Below are positions 47,986-59,694 of a DNA stretch of 64,000 bases, in pieces. The notes below the pieces were generated by a model, which saw nothing but the letters and a program-made list of their open reading frames with translations, had not been told where the DNA came from and made no database searches. A program made the position numbers and the translations under genes. The DNA lies in assembly GCA_002914845.1 (NCBI GenBank), contig JXTC01000181.1, positions 124,001-188,000 on the forward strand, given 5' to 3'. How positions within the stretch are numbered: position 1 is the stretch's first letter; every line of letters begins with the position of its first letter. The stretch is from Trema orientale. Lineage: Eukaryota > Streptophyta > Magnoliopsida > Rosales > Cannabaceae.

Positions 47986-48836
47986 CCCAATTTTTTTTTC
48001 AATGCTGAACAAATTAAAACAACATAAAAAAACTGAGAAAAATTCAGATTTTCGAACTCATTAAAAACATGTTCATGAATCTATCAACCATAAAATTTAA
48101 GAACATCCAAACCTAATTTTGCTAGAATCACAATCCATAAGTTTTCTCACTATGTAAAAATTAATAGTATATGCAATTAAATATAATTCATTATCATGAA
48201 TCATTTAACTATCATAAACGAAAAATTGCTCAAACTCAATCACATTACCTAGATTATGCAATTCTAGATTAATATTATGCTATATATATGAACCTATACT
48301 CTTGATATTAATTGATAGAAATTGGACCTAACACTTAGGAAAATCATACATGCATGTAAACCATGATCACATCATGAATGCAGCGGAAAAGTTGGTGGAT
48401 TTAGGACTTAAAATTTTCATGAAAACAATTTTTATAACCAAAGAATAGGCATGTATCATATACAAGATCATGTATAACATAAATCAAATCTAGATACATA
48501 AACCCTAGAGATGAGATTAGGGTTTACCTCTTATAGCGTGCTCCTCATTGATCTCTTTTGTTGATGGTGATCAAATCTCCAACCCTAGATCTTTTTGTCT
48601 ATGCTCCTGCTCTTGGTTAATGAGGTGAGTGGGTACTAAGTTGAATCCTTCGTTGGAGAACGATTAAGAACACCTTCTTGATCCTTTAGAGCATCGGGAC
48701 ATGACATGAGACTGTGAGGTTATAGGAAACTTTTTCTCCCTCCTCTTTCTCATCCTTGGCCGAAATTTACTCTCTTTCTCACTGTGTTTTACATGTAGCA
48801 CTAGAGTGTTGCTATGCAGTTTTTTCTTTCATGTAT

Positions 48837-48850
48837 CTTTTATATATGAG
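48837..48850 (-). promoter_or_regulatory. TATA motif in right copia LTR
   Basis: On the minus strand CTCATATATAAAAG; same position as the motif of the left arm. Confidence 0.5.
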
Positions 48851-49366
48851 GCCTAAAACTGCTAATCCCAGTCTAACTAGAATTGGACTTATTCTCCAAT
48901 TTGGGCTTTAGGTGTATTTTTATAAATATTTCCAACTCATGTAACTTATTTATAAAAATACCAACTTCTGTGTAGAATCATTATTTTGTACAGTTTTGTG
49001 AAACTAATTTCACAAATTTCATCAACCAAGTAATGAGCTTTGTTGAGCTAGACAAGGGACCTAAGAGATCCAAATAATCTAAGCTCCAATAGTATGATAA
49101 ATACATAATAACTCTTATTATGATATTTATACAAATACTATTAGTAAAGGGGACACTCCACTAAAGGCCCAATATTGCACTCTTAGATTAAATGTCATGC
49201 CTTTTATAGAGATTTAATCAACTACCCTTGATTAACTGATCCATCTAGCATATTCTACGCCACATGTAAAATCCCTATACAATACCGTAATTGGATAGGT
49301 GAAATTACCGTAATACCCCTCCAACACATATTTATCTTTAAGTTACCATCTTTCTATCAAGGAATA

Positions 49367-49371
49367 ATGTT
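49367..49371 (+). repeat. Target-site duplication ATGTT (left)
   Basis: Matches 58956-58960; the left copia LTR supplies the uninterrupted site. Confidence 0.9.
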
Positions 49372-49780
49372 TGTGATATCTCGAATTTCCAAAACGACAC
49401 CCAGCTCCTCAAATAATTAAAGAGCCAATAATAACATAATTGCATAATATTTTCTTTTATGCATTAATGGATTTATAGGCATATAATTTCAAGTACTTGT
49501 TTTAGTATATTGGTTATTTTTATAATTTTTATTTGTGAAGTAATTTTTGCAGTGAAATGCTTGAGACATACTCATTGGTACAAATTTAATGTGCATTAAG
49601 TCAATTATTCAAATTTGAATAATGGACATTTTAATTAATTAATAAAAATAATTTATAGAAATTAATGTTTGAGCCAATTGTTTGTTTTTACTTTCTTTCT
49701 TCTCAATGTGTGTGAATATGCTAATTTCTAATTTGCTTAATCTTATGTATTTCTTAATTTCTACATAGTAAAGATGTTAA

Positions 49781-49828
<48 letters not shown>

Positions 49829-51860
49829 AATTTAGTCTAGTTGAATTACTAGCTAAGTGTATTATTATGTATAGTACTTTAAAAAAAAAAAGGATAAAGC
49901 CAAGACCGACTTAATTAAAGTCGGTGAACTTTTCTCATAAATTATTTTACTTTATTCCTAGAGTTTCCACTCTTCACCGCTAGCTTCTTTCTCCTATTAT
50001 TGTTTTTACTGCTCCCGTATTCTCTTAGATGAAGTGATTACCAGCTATCTGTATATATAAGTCTAGTTTCTATTAGTATACAAATTTTGAAATATGTTGA
50101 AAGCAAGGTCCTTTTTCCTTTGCACCTAATAATTGGAAGATAATCCCTTTAATTAGATATTATTTTTCCTCATGGTGTATCTTTGTTCGGTTTTTGATTT
50201 TTTTTTTTAATTTTAAGAAAGCATATAAAATTGTGTTATCAAATGTATGCGACTATGTTATAAGTTGTTAGAATTTACATAAATAGTGTTCATATGTGCT
50301 AATTATTTGATGGTATTAATACTTAGTTTTGGTTGAGTGGCTGTACATCTTGTTTTATATATATATATAATATTAAAAAAGAAAGAGAGAGAGAGTCAAG
50401 TAATAAGCTAGGGAGAGGCCTATTTGGATCTTGTAATCTTGCTAATTATTTTAATTTCAACTACTTTATGTGAGTATTAATAGTTTTATATGGAAGGTGG
50501 AAATTAATAAATACCATCATTATATTGATAGTTTTGTCTATATGTTCATATATGAAAAATGCTTGACCATGATCCATAAAAGTAGCATAAGTAATTATAA
50601 AAAAAAAAAGGGTTAAAAACTTGACAGTAAGCTTGTGGTTTAATTGTTTGGTTATTGGGACATACTTATACATATGATTTATATGAACTATGAAACTTTA
50701 CTTGATATTTATCTATATATTGAATTACCATTAAAGTCAATATCTTAGATAAAATTTAACTTTTCTTTCTTGTCACCAGTATTTACAACAATGTATATTT
50801 TTTAAGGAATCCGGACACATTCTTTGTTTTATGTATTTTATTTACCAAATCTTGAGATAGCAATTTGTAGTTTTATATGCTTAGTAACCAAAAAAGAACA
50901 TGTCATTGGCTTATTAATAAGAGCATGTCAATTGTACCTAGAGTGAATAGCATTTCACAGAAAAATGCATAAAAGCTATGGATTGAGGTAAGTAACGTCA
51001 CGCCTGCAATGTAAGAAATTCTTTGTTCTGTAAATTTGTGGAATTTGTGGATCTAGAATCTGTGGATATGTGTACATACGTATTTGTCATTCAGCTTTGC
51101 ATGAGACATGAACACGTAGTATATTTATATTGCCTGACGAGTATTAATGAATAGGGTGTTGCAGGTCAGTACCCAAATATATGATATGGTTTCTTCGGGA
51201 ATACTCTGGTTCCTTCGGGAAAACTCTGGTCCTTTCGGAAACATTATAGTTCTTACGGGAACACTTTGACGGCGGTATAAGGTGGACTTCTATTATACAC
51301 AGAGGGGATTCTCTGGGGGCTCAAGACCTCTATATAGCTTATGATACGTTATATGTTCCCTAAGTGGCTCAATATGCAATTCACAGTCTTGTCAGACAAT
51401 ACAATACACACAGGGATCATAATCATATGATTATCTGTTTCGCATTATATGCATTCTGTCTCTGCATACACTACTTACTGAGTTTTATACTCGTAAATAT
51501 TCTTACATTGCAGAAGGTACTGCTGATATGTGAGTTTGGAGAAGAAGTGCAGATTTCTGACCGCGGCTTGTGTATATAAATATTTTGACGCTGTGGTTTC
51601 CTGATAGAGAATTTTGTACCTATTTTGAGTGCGTATATATTATGTATATTTTTATGAGAGGCCCATTTTATGATTATATATATACGTATACATTATACTA
51701 TGTGCAATTACGAGTGGAGTTTTCCTTTTTCTTTTAGAAAGTTTAAAAAGTTCTAATTTTTTCCTCTTTTATCAGTTCTAAGTTGAGTAATGTCTCCCGA
51801 TCTCATTAAATATTTATACAAATATAAATACATACGTGTGGAGAATAGGGAGATGTTACA
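49372..51860 (+). repeat. 5' LTR of the gypsy element (2489 bp)
   Basis: Begins TGTGATATCTCGAATTTCC, ends GAGATGTTACA. It differs from the 3' LTR by scattered substitutions and microsatellite length: an (ATT)n run of about 15 units at 49781-49825 against about 7 units in the 3' LTR. Confidence 0.95.
51185..51275 (+). repeat. Tandem CCTTCGGGAACACTCTGGTT-type repeat in LTR
   Basis: Four to five copies of a roughly 20-base unit; the same array is at 58305-58390 in the 3' LTR. Confidence 0.85.
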
Positions 51861-51861
51861 G

Positions 51862-51875
51862 TTGGTATCAGAGAC
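51862..51875 (+). other. Primer binding site
   Basis: TTGGTATCAGAGAC, one base after the LTR, is nearly identical to the initiator tRNA-Met site TGGTATCAGAGC used by many plant retrotransposons. Confidence 0.85.
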
Positions 51876-52013
51876 CACTTATATATACATATTTAGAAGG
51901 AAAGGAAGCCCCACTCTCCTGTAAGTGTTTGATATGCATTTTGATATCTGTTATAATTTTTTTTAATTGCATTCATATTCTAGTGATGATTATTATTGGC
52001 TATAAATAGAGTT

Positions 52014-53222
52014 ATGGATTCTAGGTATCAGGATATCAGTATGGTAATTACTCAGGGTCAAGATAATATTGACAGAGGTGCATTTTCTTCACAGAGTGGT
52101 AATCATGTTGAATAATTGGCTTCTTTGATACAAAATATACTAGAGCAGCGTATGAGACAAGAACATTAACCTAACCCTCCACTACAGCCACCTCAGCAAA
52201 GATAGGATACTAGTGAAAGTATTAGGGAAAGATTCAGAAAACTCCAGCCTCTAATTTTTGATGGTGGGGTTGATACAATTCAGGCAGAGCAGTGGATTAG
52301 GACCACTGAGCGTATGCTGGCTTATGCCAAGGTTCCTGATACTGATAAGGTTCCTTGTACTAGTTTTATGCTGAGACATCGTGCCGAATATTGGTGGGAT
52401 ACTATGAGCACTATTCATGATATTACTACTATGACTTGGGAGCAGTTTAGAGAATTATTCTATGGAAAGTATTTTACTGATGCCACGAGAGCCAACAAAA
52501 GAGTAGAGTCTACCAATATGAAACAAGGAGAGATGTCTGTTGCGGAATACATCCACAAATTTGATGAGTTATCACGTTACACACCTCACATGGTTGCCAC
52601 CATTGAGCTCAAGGTAGATCAATTTATGCAAGGTCTGAGAAAACCTATTATTAGAGGTTTGAAATCAGGTGGAATTCGAGGTGTATTATTTGCTCAGATA
52701 GTAGACAGAGCATTAGATACTGAGCAAGCAGAGAAAGATATTTTGGATGAAGAAAAAATTAGGAGAGGAAGACATGCTCGAGAGATGCAAAAGGGTTTTA
52801 GACTTAGTTTTCAGGGAAATAGTGGAGGACATATTCAAATTCAACATCCTCCGGATATGAAAAGGAAGTGAGCTCCAGCTCAACAGACCAGATCTGATCA
52901 GGGTAAGCGTCCCTGAACTGACCAGTGTATTACCACTACTATTATACCACCTTGCCCATCATGTGGGAAGAATCATTCTGAAGAATACCGTAAGGGTACA
53001 GGGTTATGCTACAAATATGGTAAAAGTAGTTATTTTATCAAGAATTGTCCTGAAATAAAAAACGATCAGAAGAAACCTGGTGGTAGGCTAAATGCTATGA
53101 CTGAGACAGAGACAGATACTGGACTTGAGACTAAGGTAGACCCATCTGTTATCATAGGTGAGATATTAATTTCTGGCATTATAACTCATGCATTAATAGA
53201 TTCAGGATCTACGCATTCAATT
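52014..53222 (+). pseudogene. Gypsy gag and protease region, interrupted
   Basis: From ATG 52014 one frame carries gag to the protease with about six in-frame stops. The capsid-like core (WWDTMSTIHDITTMTWEQF, about 52390-52450; then EYIHKFDELSRY near 52545) is open from 52314 to 52868. A zinc-knuckle region follows at 52950-53060 with a degraded second Cys box (CYKYGKSSYF). The protease motif ALIDSGSTHS is at about 53190-53219. The frame changes once near 53225; all later pol segments share the new frame. Confidence 0.85.
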
Positions 53223-56200
53223 TGTGAGGAGATTAGGTCGTCCTACAGATCAAATAAGTACTCCATTTGGCACTACACTTCCCTCTGGCGAGGTTATGTA
53301 TTCAGATAAAATTTTGAGAGCTTGTCCTGTTATGGTGGATGATAGAGAGTTATTTGCAGACTTAATTGTGATTGATATGGATGACTATGAAATTATTTTG
53401 AGTATGGATTGGTTGTCAAAGTATTGTACCAAGATTGACTGTAAGAAGAAAATGGTGACATTTCATCCTCCTAATACCGACCAGTTCGTACTTATGGGTA
53501 CTTGATATAAAACTAAGTTTCCTTTGATTTCAGCCATGAAAGCTCAGAAATTATTAGCCAGTACAGGATATTTAGCTAGTGTTTTTGATACATCTATTGA
53601 GCAGAAATTGGACCTAAAAGATGTACCAGTTGTGCAGAATTTTTTGGAAATATTTCGAGAGGATTTACCGGGTTTGCCACCTATAAGAGAAATTGATTTT
53701 GTTATTGATTTGGTACCAGGCACTGGACCTATTTCTAGGACACCCTATAGAATGGCCCCAGCAGAATTAAAAAAGTTAAGGACACAATTATAGGAATTGC
53801 CAAACAAAGGATTTATACGTCCTAGCTTTTCACCATAGGGTGCACCAGTCTTATTTGTGAAAAAGAAAGATGGAATTTTGCGATTGTGCATTGACTACAG
53901 AGAACATAACAAAGTGACTATTGAAAACAAGTATCCTCTACCTCACATCGATAATTTGTATGATCAACTACAGGGTGCTTCCGTATTTTCAAAGATTAAT
54001 TTGAGGCCTGGTTACTATCAGTTAAGAGTCAAAGAGGAAGATATTCTGAAGACTGTCTTTAGAACTCAATATGGCCATTATGAATTTCTGGTGATGCCAT
54101 TTGATTTGACCAATACTTCAACAGCATTTATGGACCAGATGAACAGAATATTTAAGGAATTCTTTGATAAGTTTTTTATTGTGTTTATCGATAACATTTT
54201 AGTATACCCACGGTCTAGAGAGGAGCATAAAGAATATTTAAGAATCACCCTTCAAATATTGAAAGAGAAGGAGTTATATGCTAAATTTAAGAAATGCGAG
54301 TTCTGGTTAGAAAAAGTATCATTCCTTGGTCACGTTGTATCTCAAAATGGGATTTTCATTAATCTAGCCAAGGTTGAGGCAGTTAATAATTGGTCTAGAC
54401 CCACTAATGTAATAGAAGTCAGGAGTTTTCTGGGTTTGGCTGGTTATTACAGAAGGTTCGTTAAGGGATTCTTTAAGATTGCTATGCCACTTAAATAGTT
54501 AACCAGAAATAGTAACAAGTTCATATAGACTGATGAGTGTGAAAAAAGTTCTCAGGAATTAAAGTAAAGATTAATTTCAGCACCAGTCCTGACCGTACCT
54601 TTAGGCACTGAAGGATTTGTTATATATAGTGATGCCTCTAAATAAGGTCTGGGATGTGTTTTCATGCAAAATGAAAAAGTTATTGCTTATGCTTCAAGAC
54701 AATTAAAGGATTATGCACGTAACTATTCTACTTATGATTTAGAACTGGCAGTAGTAGTATTTGCATTAAAGATCTGGTGATATTATCTGTATGGTATTGT
54801 GAAATTTTTACTGATCGTAAAAGTTTGAAGTATCTATTTACTTAGAAGGAATTAAATATGAGACAACGACGTTAGCTAGGATTAGTAAAAGATTATGACT
54901 GTGACATTAGTTATCATCCAGGAAAAGCAAATGTTGTGGCTGACGCACCCAGCAGGAAATCATTCAGTAGCTTAGCAGCTTTACACGAGTTAGAGAAACC
55001 TCCTGCAGGAAGATTTATGTAGATCAGGCATTGAGTTTATTATTGGTTAATTATCTGCTATGACTTTACAATCTACTTTATTAGACAGAATCAAACAAGG
55101 CCAGAAAGAAGATCCTGAGTTGATTGGACATAAAGAATTAGTAGAGTTAGAGAAAAAGTCAGATTTCAGTATTTCTGCTGAAGGAGTAATCAGATTTCAG
55201 GGTAGACTTTGTGTACCAGATGACAGAAATATCAAGGAGGAAATTCTAGTGAAAGCGCACAATACTCCATATTCAGTCCATCTAGGTACCATTAAAATGT
55301 ACAATGACTTGAAGATTCTTTACTGGTGGTCAGGAATGAAAAAGAATATTTTCAAATTCGTGAAACGTTACTTAACATGTCAGCAGATTAAGGTTGAGTA
55401 CAAGAGACCAGTAGGAGAGCTGCAACCACTTCAGTTACCTGAGTGGAAATGGGAGGAGATCGCTATAGATTTTGTAGTTGGGTTACCAAAGACTGTATCT
55501 TGACAGGACGCAGTTTGGGTTATAGTTGACCGATACACTAAAGTAGCTCATTTTATTCCGATTTCTATGATGTATTCTATGGATAAACTTGCAGCATTGT
55601 ATATTAAGGAGATTGTTAGACTTCATAGAATTTCAGTTTCCATAATCTTAGATAGAGATGCTAGATTTACTTCAAAATTCTGGGAGAGTGTACAACGAGC
55701 TTTGGGTACTAAATTGAAATTTAGTACCGCATTCTATCCTCAGACAGATAGTCAGGTTGAGAGGACTATTCAAATCTTAGAAGATATACTTAGAGATTAT
55801 GTTATGGATTTCCAAGGGTCGTGGAATAACTACTTACCACTGATTGAGTTCTCCTACAATAATAGCTTTCAAGCTACGATTTGTGTTGCACCTTATGAGA
55901 TGTTATATGGCAGAAAATGCAGATCTCCAGTTCACTGGGATGAGGTTAGAAAGCAACATTATTTAGGTCCTGATATTATTAGAGATATAGCTGAGGCAGT
56001 TAAGAAAATAAGAAAATGTATGATAGCAGCTCAAAGTAGACAGAAATTTTATGCAGATCTAGAACGTCGATCTTTACATTTTATTGTTGGGGATAAAGTA
56101 TTTCTTAAGGTCGCTCTTATGAAAGGTGTCATGAGATTTGGAAAGAAAGAAAAGTTAAGTCCGAAATTTATAGGTCCATATGAGATCCTCGAGAAAGTTG

Positions 56201-56412
56201 GGAATATTGCCTATAGACTTGAATTACCCCCAGAGTTATCAGGTGTGCATAATGTCTTCCATGTTTCTATATTAAGGAAGTATGTATCAGACCTATCCCA
56301 CGTTCTTAGCCAGGTGCCACTTGAACTAGATCCAAAGTTAACCTATGAGGAACATCTGGTTCAGATTTTAGATAGAAAGGAGAAAGAATTAAGAAACAAA
56401 AGATCCTTTTAG
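53223..56412 (+). pseudogene. Gypsy pol: reverse transcriptase, RNase H, integrase, interrupted
   Basis: Protease end (EIILSMDWLSKY, about 53390), reverse transcriptase (53660-54500), RNase H (about 54590-54960) and integrase (about 55230-56390). In the reverse transcriptase the active-site box reads FIDN instead of F/Y-x-DD, so the second catalytic Asp is lost. The integrase zinc finger lacks its first Cys (YLTCQQ); the catalytic Asp, Asp, Glu positions (IDFVVGLPK, DRDARFTS, QTDSQVER) remain. About a dozen in-frame stops occur. The frame is otherwise continuous over 3 kb. Confidence 0.9.
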
Positions 56413-56529
56413 TAAAAGTTCTGTGGTGAAACCATTCTGTAGAGGAGGCAACATGGAAGCGAGAAGATAAATGAGGAACCAATATCCAGAGTTGTTTGGT
56501 AAGCAAATTTCGAGGATGAAATTTTTATT

Positions 56530-56542
56530 AGAAGGGGAGGAT
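56530..56542 (+). other. Polypurine tract
   Basis: AGAAGGGGAGGAT directly precedes the 3' LTR, as needed for plus-strand priming. Confidence 0.85.
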
Positions 56543-58955
56543 TGTTATCTCGAATTTCCAAAATGACACCTAACTCCTTACATAATTAAAGAGCCAATAA
56601 TAACATAATTGTATAATATTTTTTTCATACATTAATGCATTTATGGGCATATAATTTCAAGTACTTATTTTAGTATATTGGTTATTTTTATAATTTTTAT
56701 TTGCGAAGTAATTTTTGCAGTGAAATACTTAAGATATACTCATTGGTACAAATTTGATGTGCATTAAGTCAATTATTCAAATCTGAATAATGGACATTTT
56801 AATTAATTAATAAAAATAATTTATAGAAATTAATGTTTGAGCTAATTGTTTGTTTTTACTTTCTTTTTATGTATTTATTAATTTCTATATAGTAAAGATG
56901 TTAAATTATTATTATTATTATTATTAATTTAGTCTAGTTGAATTACTAGCTAAGTGTATTATTATGTATAGTACATTAAAAAAAAAAAAAGGAGATAAAG
57001 CCAAGACGGACTTAATTAAAGTCGGTGAACTTTTCTCATAAATTGTTTTACTTTGTTCCTAGAGTTTCCACTCTTCACCGTTTGCTTCTTTCTCCCATCA
57101 TTATTTTTACTCCTCCCATATTCTCTTAGATGAAGTAATTAGTGGCTATCTATATATATAATCCTATTACTGTACAAATTTTGAAATATGTTGAAAGCAA
57201 GGTCCTTTTTCCTTTGCACCTAATAATTGGAAAGTAATACCTTTAATTAGACATTATTTTTCCTCATGGTGTATCTTTGTTCAGTTCTTGATTTTTTTTT
57301 TTTAATTTTAAGAAAGCATGTATAATTGTGTTATCAAATGTATGCAACTATGTTATAAGTTGCTAGAATTTATATAAATAGTGTTCATACGTGCTAGTTA
57401 TTTGATGGGTATTAATACTTAGTTTTGGTTGAGCGTTGTACATCTTGTTATACATATATATATATATATATTAATATTAAAAAAGAGAGAGAGAGTGTGT
57501 GTGTGTGTGTGTGTCAAGTATTAAGCTATAGAGAGGCCTATTTGGATCTTATAATCTTGCTAATTATTTTAATTTCAACTACTTTATGTGAGTATTAATG
57601 GTTTTATATGGAAGGTGGAAATTAATTAATACCATCATTATATTGATAGTTTTGTCTATATGTTCATATATGAAAAATGCTTGACCATGATTCATAAAAG
57701 TAGCATAAGTAATTATAAAAAAAAAAGGGTTAAAAACTTGACTGTAAGCTTGTGGTTTAATTGTTTGGTTATTGGGACATGCTTATACATATGATTTATT
57801 TGAACTATAAAACTTAACTTGATACTTATCTATATATTGAATTACCATTAAAGTCAATATCTTGGATAAAATTTAACTTTTCTTTCTTGTCACCAGTATG
57901 TACAACAATGTATATTTTTTAAGGAATCGGGACACATTCTTTGTTTTATGTATTTTATTTACCAAATCTTGAGATAGCAATTTGTAGTTTTATATGCTTA
58001 GTAAACGAAAAAGAACATGTCATTGGCTTATTAATAGGAGCACGTCAATTGTACCTAGAGTGAATAGCATTTCACAGAATAATGCATAAACACTCTGGAT
58101 TGAGGTAGGTAACATCATATCTGCAATGTAAGAAATTCTTTGTTCTGTGAATTTATTGAATTTATGGATATAGAATCTATGGATATGTATACATACGTGT
58201 TTGTCATTTGGCTTTGCATGAGACATGAACACGTAGTATATTTATATTGTCTGACGACTATTGATGAATAAGGTATGGTGGGCCAGCGCCCAAATATATG
58301 ATATGGTTCCTTCAGAAACACTTTGGTTCCTTCGGGAACACTCTGGTCCTTTCGGGGACATTATGGTTTCTACGGGAACACTTTGATGGTAGTATGGGGT
58401 GGACCTCTGCTATACTCAGAAGATTCTCTGGAACTCAAGACCTCTATATAGCTCATGATACATTATACATTCCCTGAGTGGCTTAGTATACAATTCACGG
58501 TCTTGTCAGACAATACAATATATACAGGGATCCCAATCATATGATTATCTATTTCACATTATATGCATCCTGTATCTGCATATGCTACTTACTGAGTTTA
58601 CATTACAGATTGTACTACTGATATATGAGTTTGGAGGAGGAGCGCAGACTTTCTGATTGTGGCTTGTGTATATAAGCATTTTGACGCTGTGGTTTCCTGA
58701 TAGAGAATTTTATACCTGTTTTGAGTGTGTTATATTATGTATATTTTTATGAGAGATCCACTTTATGAGTATGTATATACATATACATTATGCTATGTGT
58801 AATTACTAGTGTTGTTTTCCTTTTTCTTTCAAAAAGTTTAAAAAGTTTTAATTTTTCCCTATTTTATCAGTTCTAAGTTGAGTAATGTCTCCCGATCTCA
58901 CTAAATATTTATACAAATATCATTACATACGAGTGGAGAATTGGGGGATGCTACA
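56543..58955 (+). repeat. 3' LTR of the gypsy element (2413 bp)
   Basis: Begins TGTTATCTCGAATTTCC and ends GGGATGCTACA. It has a (GA)n(GT)n run at 57485-57514 where the 5' LTR has only GA. Confidence 0.95.
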
Positions 58956-58960
58956 ATGTT
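58956..58960 (+). repeat. Target-site duplication ATGTT (right)
   Basis: Second copy of the 5-mer at 49367-49371. Confidence 0.9.
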
Positions 58961-59694
58961 GTCGATAATTTTGTTCTCAACGGCTATTTAGACAAAATTA
59001 TCAAATAATTCATAAAATGAATACTAAGATCTTAGATTTAATTATTCCATGAATCTTGAAAGACCTTAAAGTGGCATTAATAGATAGTGTCCTTAACTAT
59101 TTAGTGTTCCTGTCAATTCATAAGCCATAACCTCTAATATACCAGAGTTCGGTTCTAATTTCATTGAGATTAGTCTTGTAACAAATCAAAAGGCTATAAC
59201 CCATGAAAGCAAGTCCAGTTAAATATCAAGAATTAATATCTACATGCTAAGAGCTAGTTTGTGGTAATGTAAGAAGAATTGAGTTACAACACTCTAACTC
59301 TTTATATTGCCTGGTCCAGTTCAATGCATATAACTTATTTATGTTATACTAGTGTTTCTATCAGAAGTCAGACACTTCAATGATTTGTGACGTATCATTC
59401 CCTTTGAGATAGACAAACACTACAATCTTTAGTAAATAAAGTATTCCATTTTTATTTACAGATTATGAACTAGTTAATTTAGATTTAGATAAAGAAACAA
59501 ATCTCCCCACAATTAACACTTAATTATGTTTGTTTCTTTATACACAAGTAAAGTCATGGAATCTTTTTCAGATAAATAAACTATTCAATTGAGACAGTTT
59601 AATCTAGCAAATATCATAATTGCATATAAGAGAAAGTTGTTTACACTAAAAGGGTAAAAGTGAAAATTTACTTTTTAGGGCAAATATCCTAACA

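Larger units (their letters stand above)
45991..48312. other. AT-rich segment with one GC-rich island
   Basis: 46000-47560 is extremely AT-rich (TTAATTATCTAATT type) and contains a 165-base tandem repeat. 47565-47985 changes abruptly to GC-rich. 48000-48312 is AT-rich again up to the LTR. It may be internal or leader DNA of a copia element, or host DNA; no gene is recognised. Confidence 0.5.
49372..58955 (+). mobile_element. Complete Ty3/gypsy (chromovirus-type) retrotransposon, 9584 bp
   Basis: Two LTRs (49372-51860 and 56543-58955), primer site at 51862, gag-pol in order protease, reverse transcriptase, RNase H, integrase, a purine tract before the 3' LTR, and 5-base target duplications. 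The order places it in Ty3/gypsy; long LTRs and the sequence after the integrase (a decayed ATWE-type tail at about 56435-56500) suggest a Tekay/Del-like chromovirus. The polyprotein is interrupted many times, so it cannot move by itself. It sits inside a copia LTR. Confidence 0.95.
48313..59694 (-). mobile_element. Copia LTR, right arm of inverted pair, split by a gypsy element
   Basis: On the minus strand it starts TGTTAGGATATTTGCCC at 59694 and ends TTCTATCA at 48313. Without the gypsy element and one ATGTT it is 1793 bases, the inverse of 41870-45232. It is preceded on its own strand by LINE DNA ending GATGG (59699-59695). It has a TATA motif (complement of 48837-48850). Confidence 0.85.

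Noticed and set aside
47565-48064. Six overlapping frames in the GC-rich island
   Set aside because: Overlap on both strands is expected from GC content; no conserved domain.
52014-56412. Functional retrotransposon polyprotein
   Set aside because: Numerous stops, one frame change and loss of a catalytic Asp and a zinc-finger Cys show that it is inactive.
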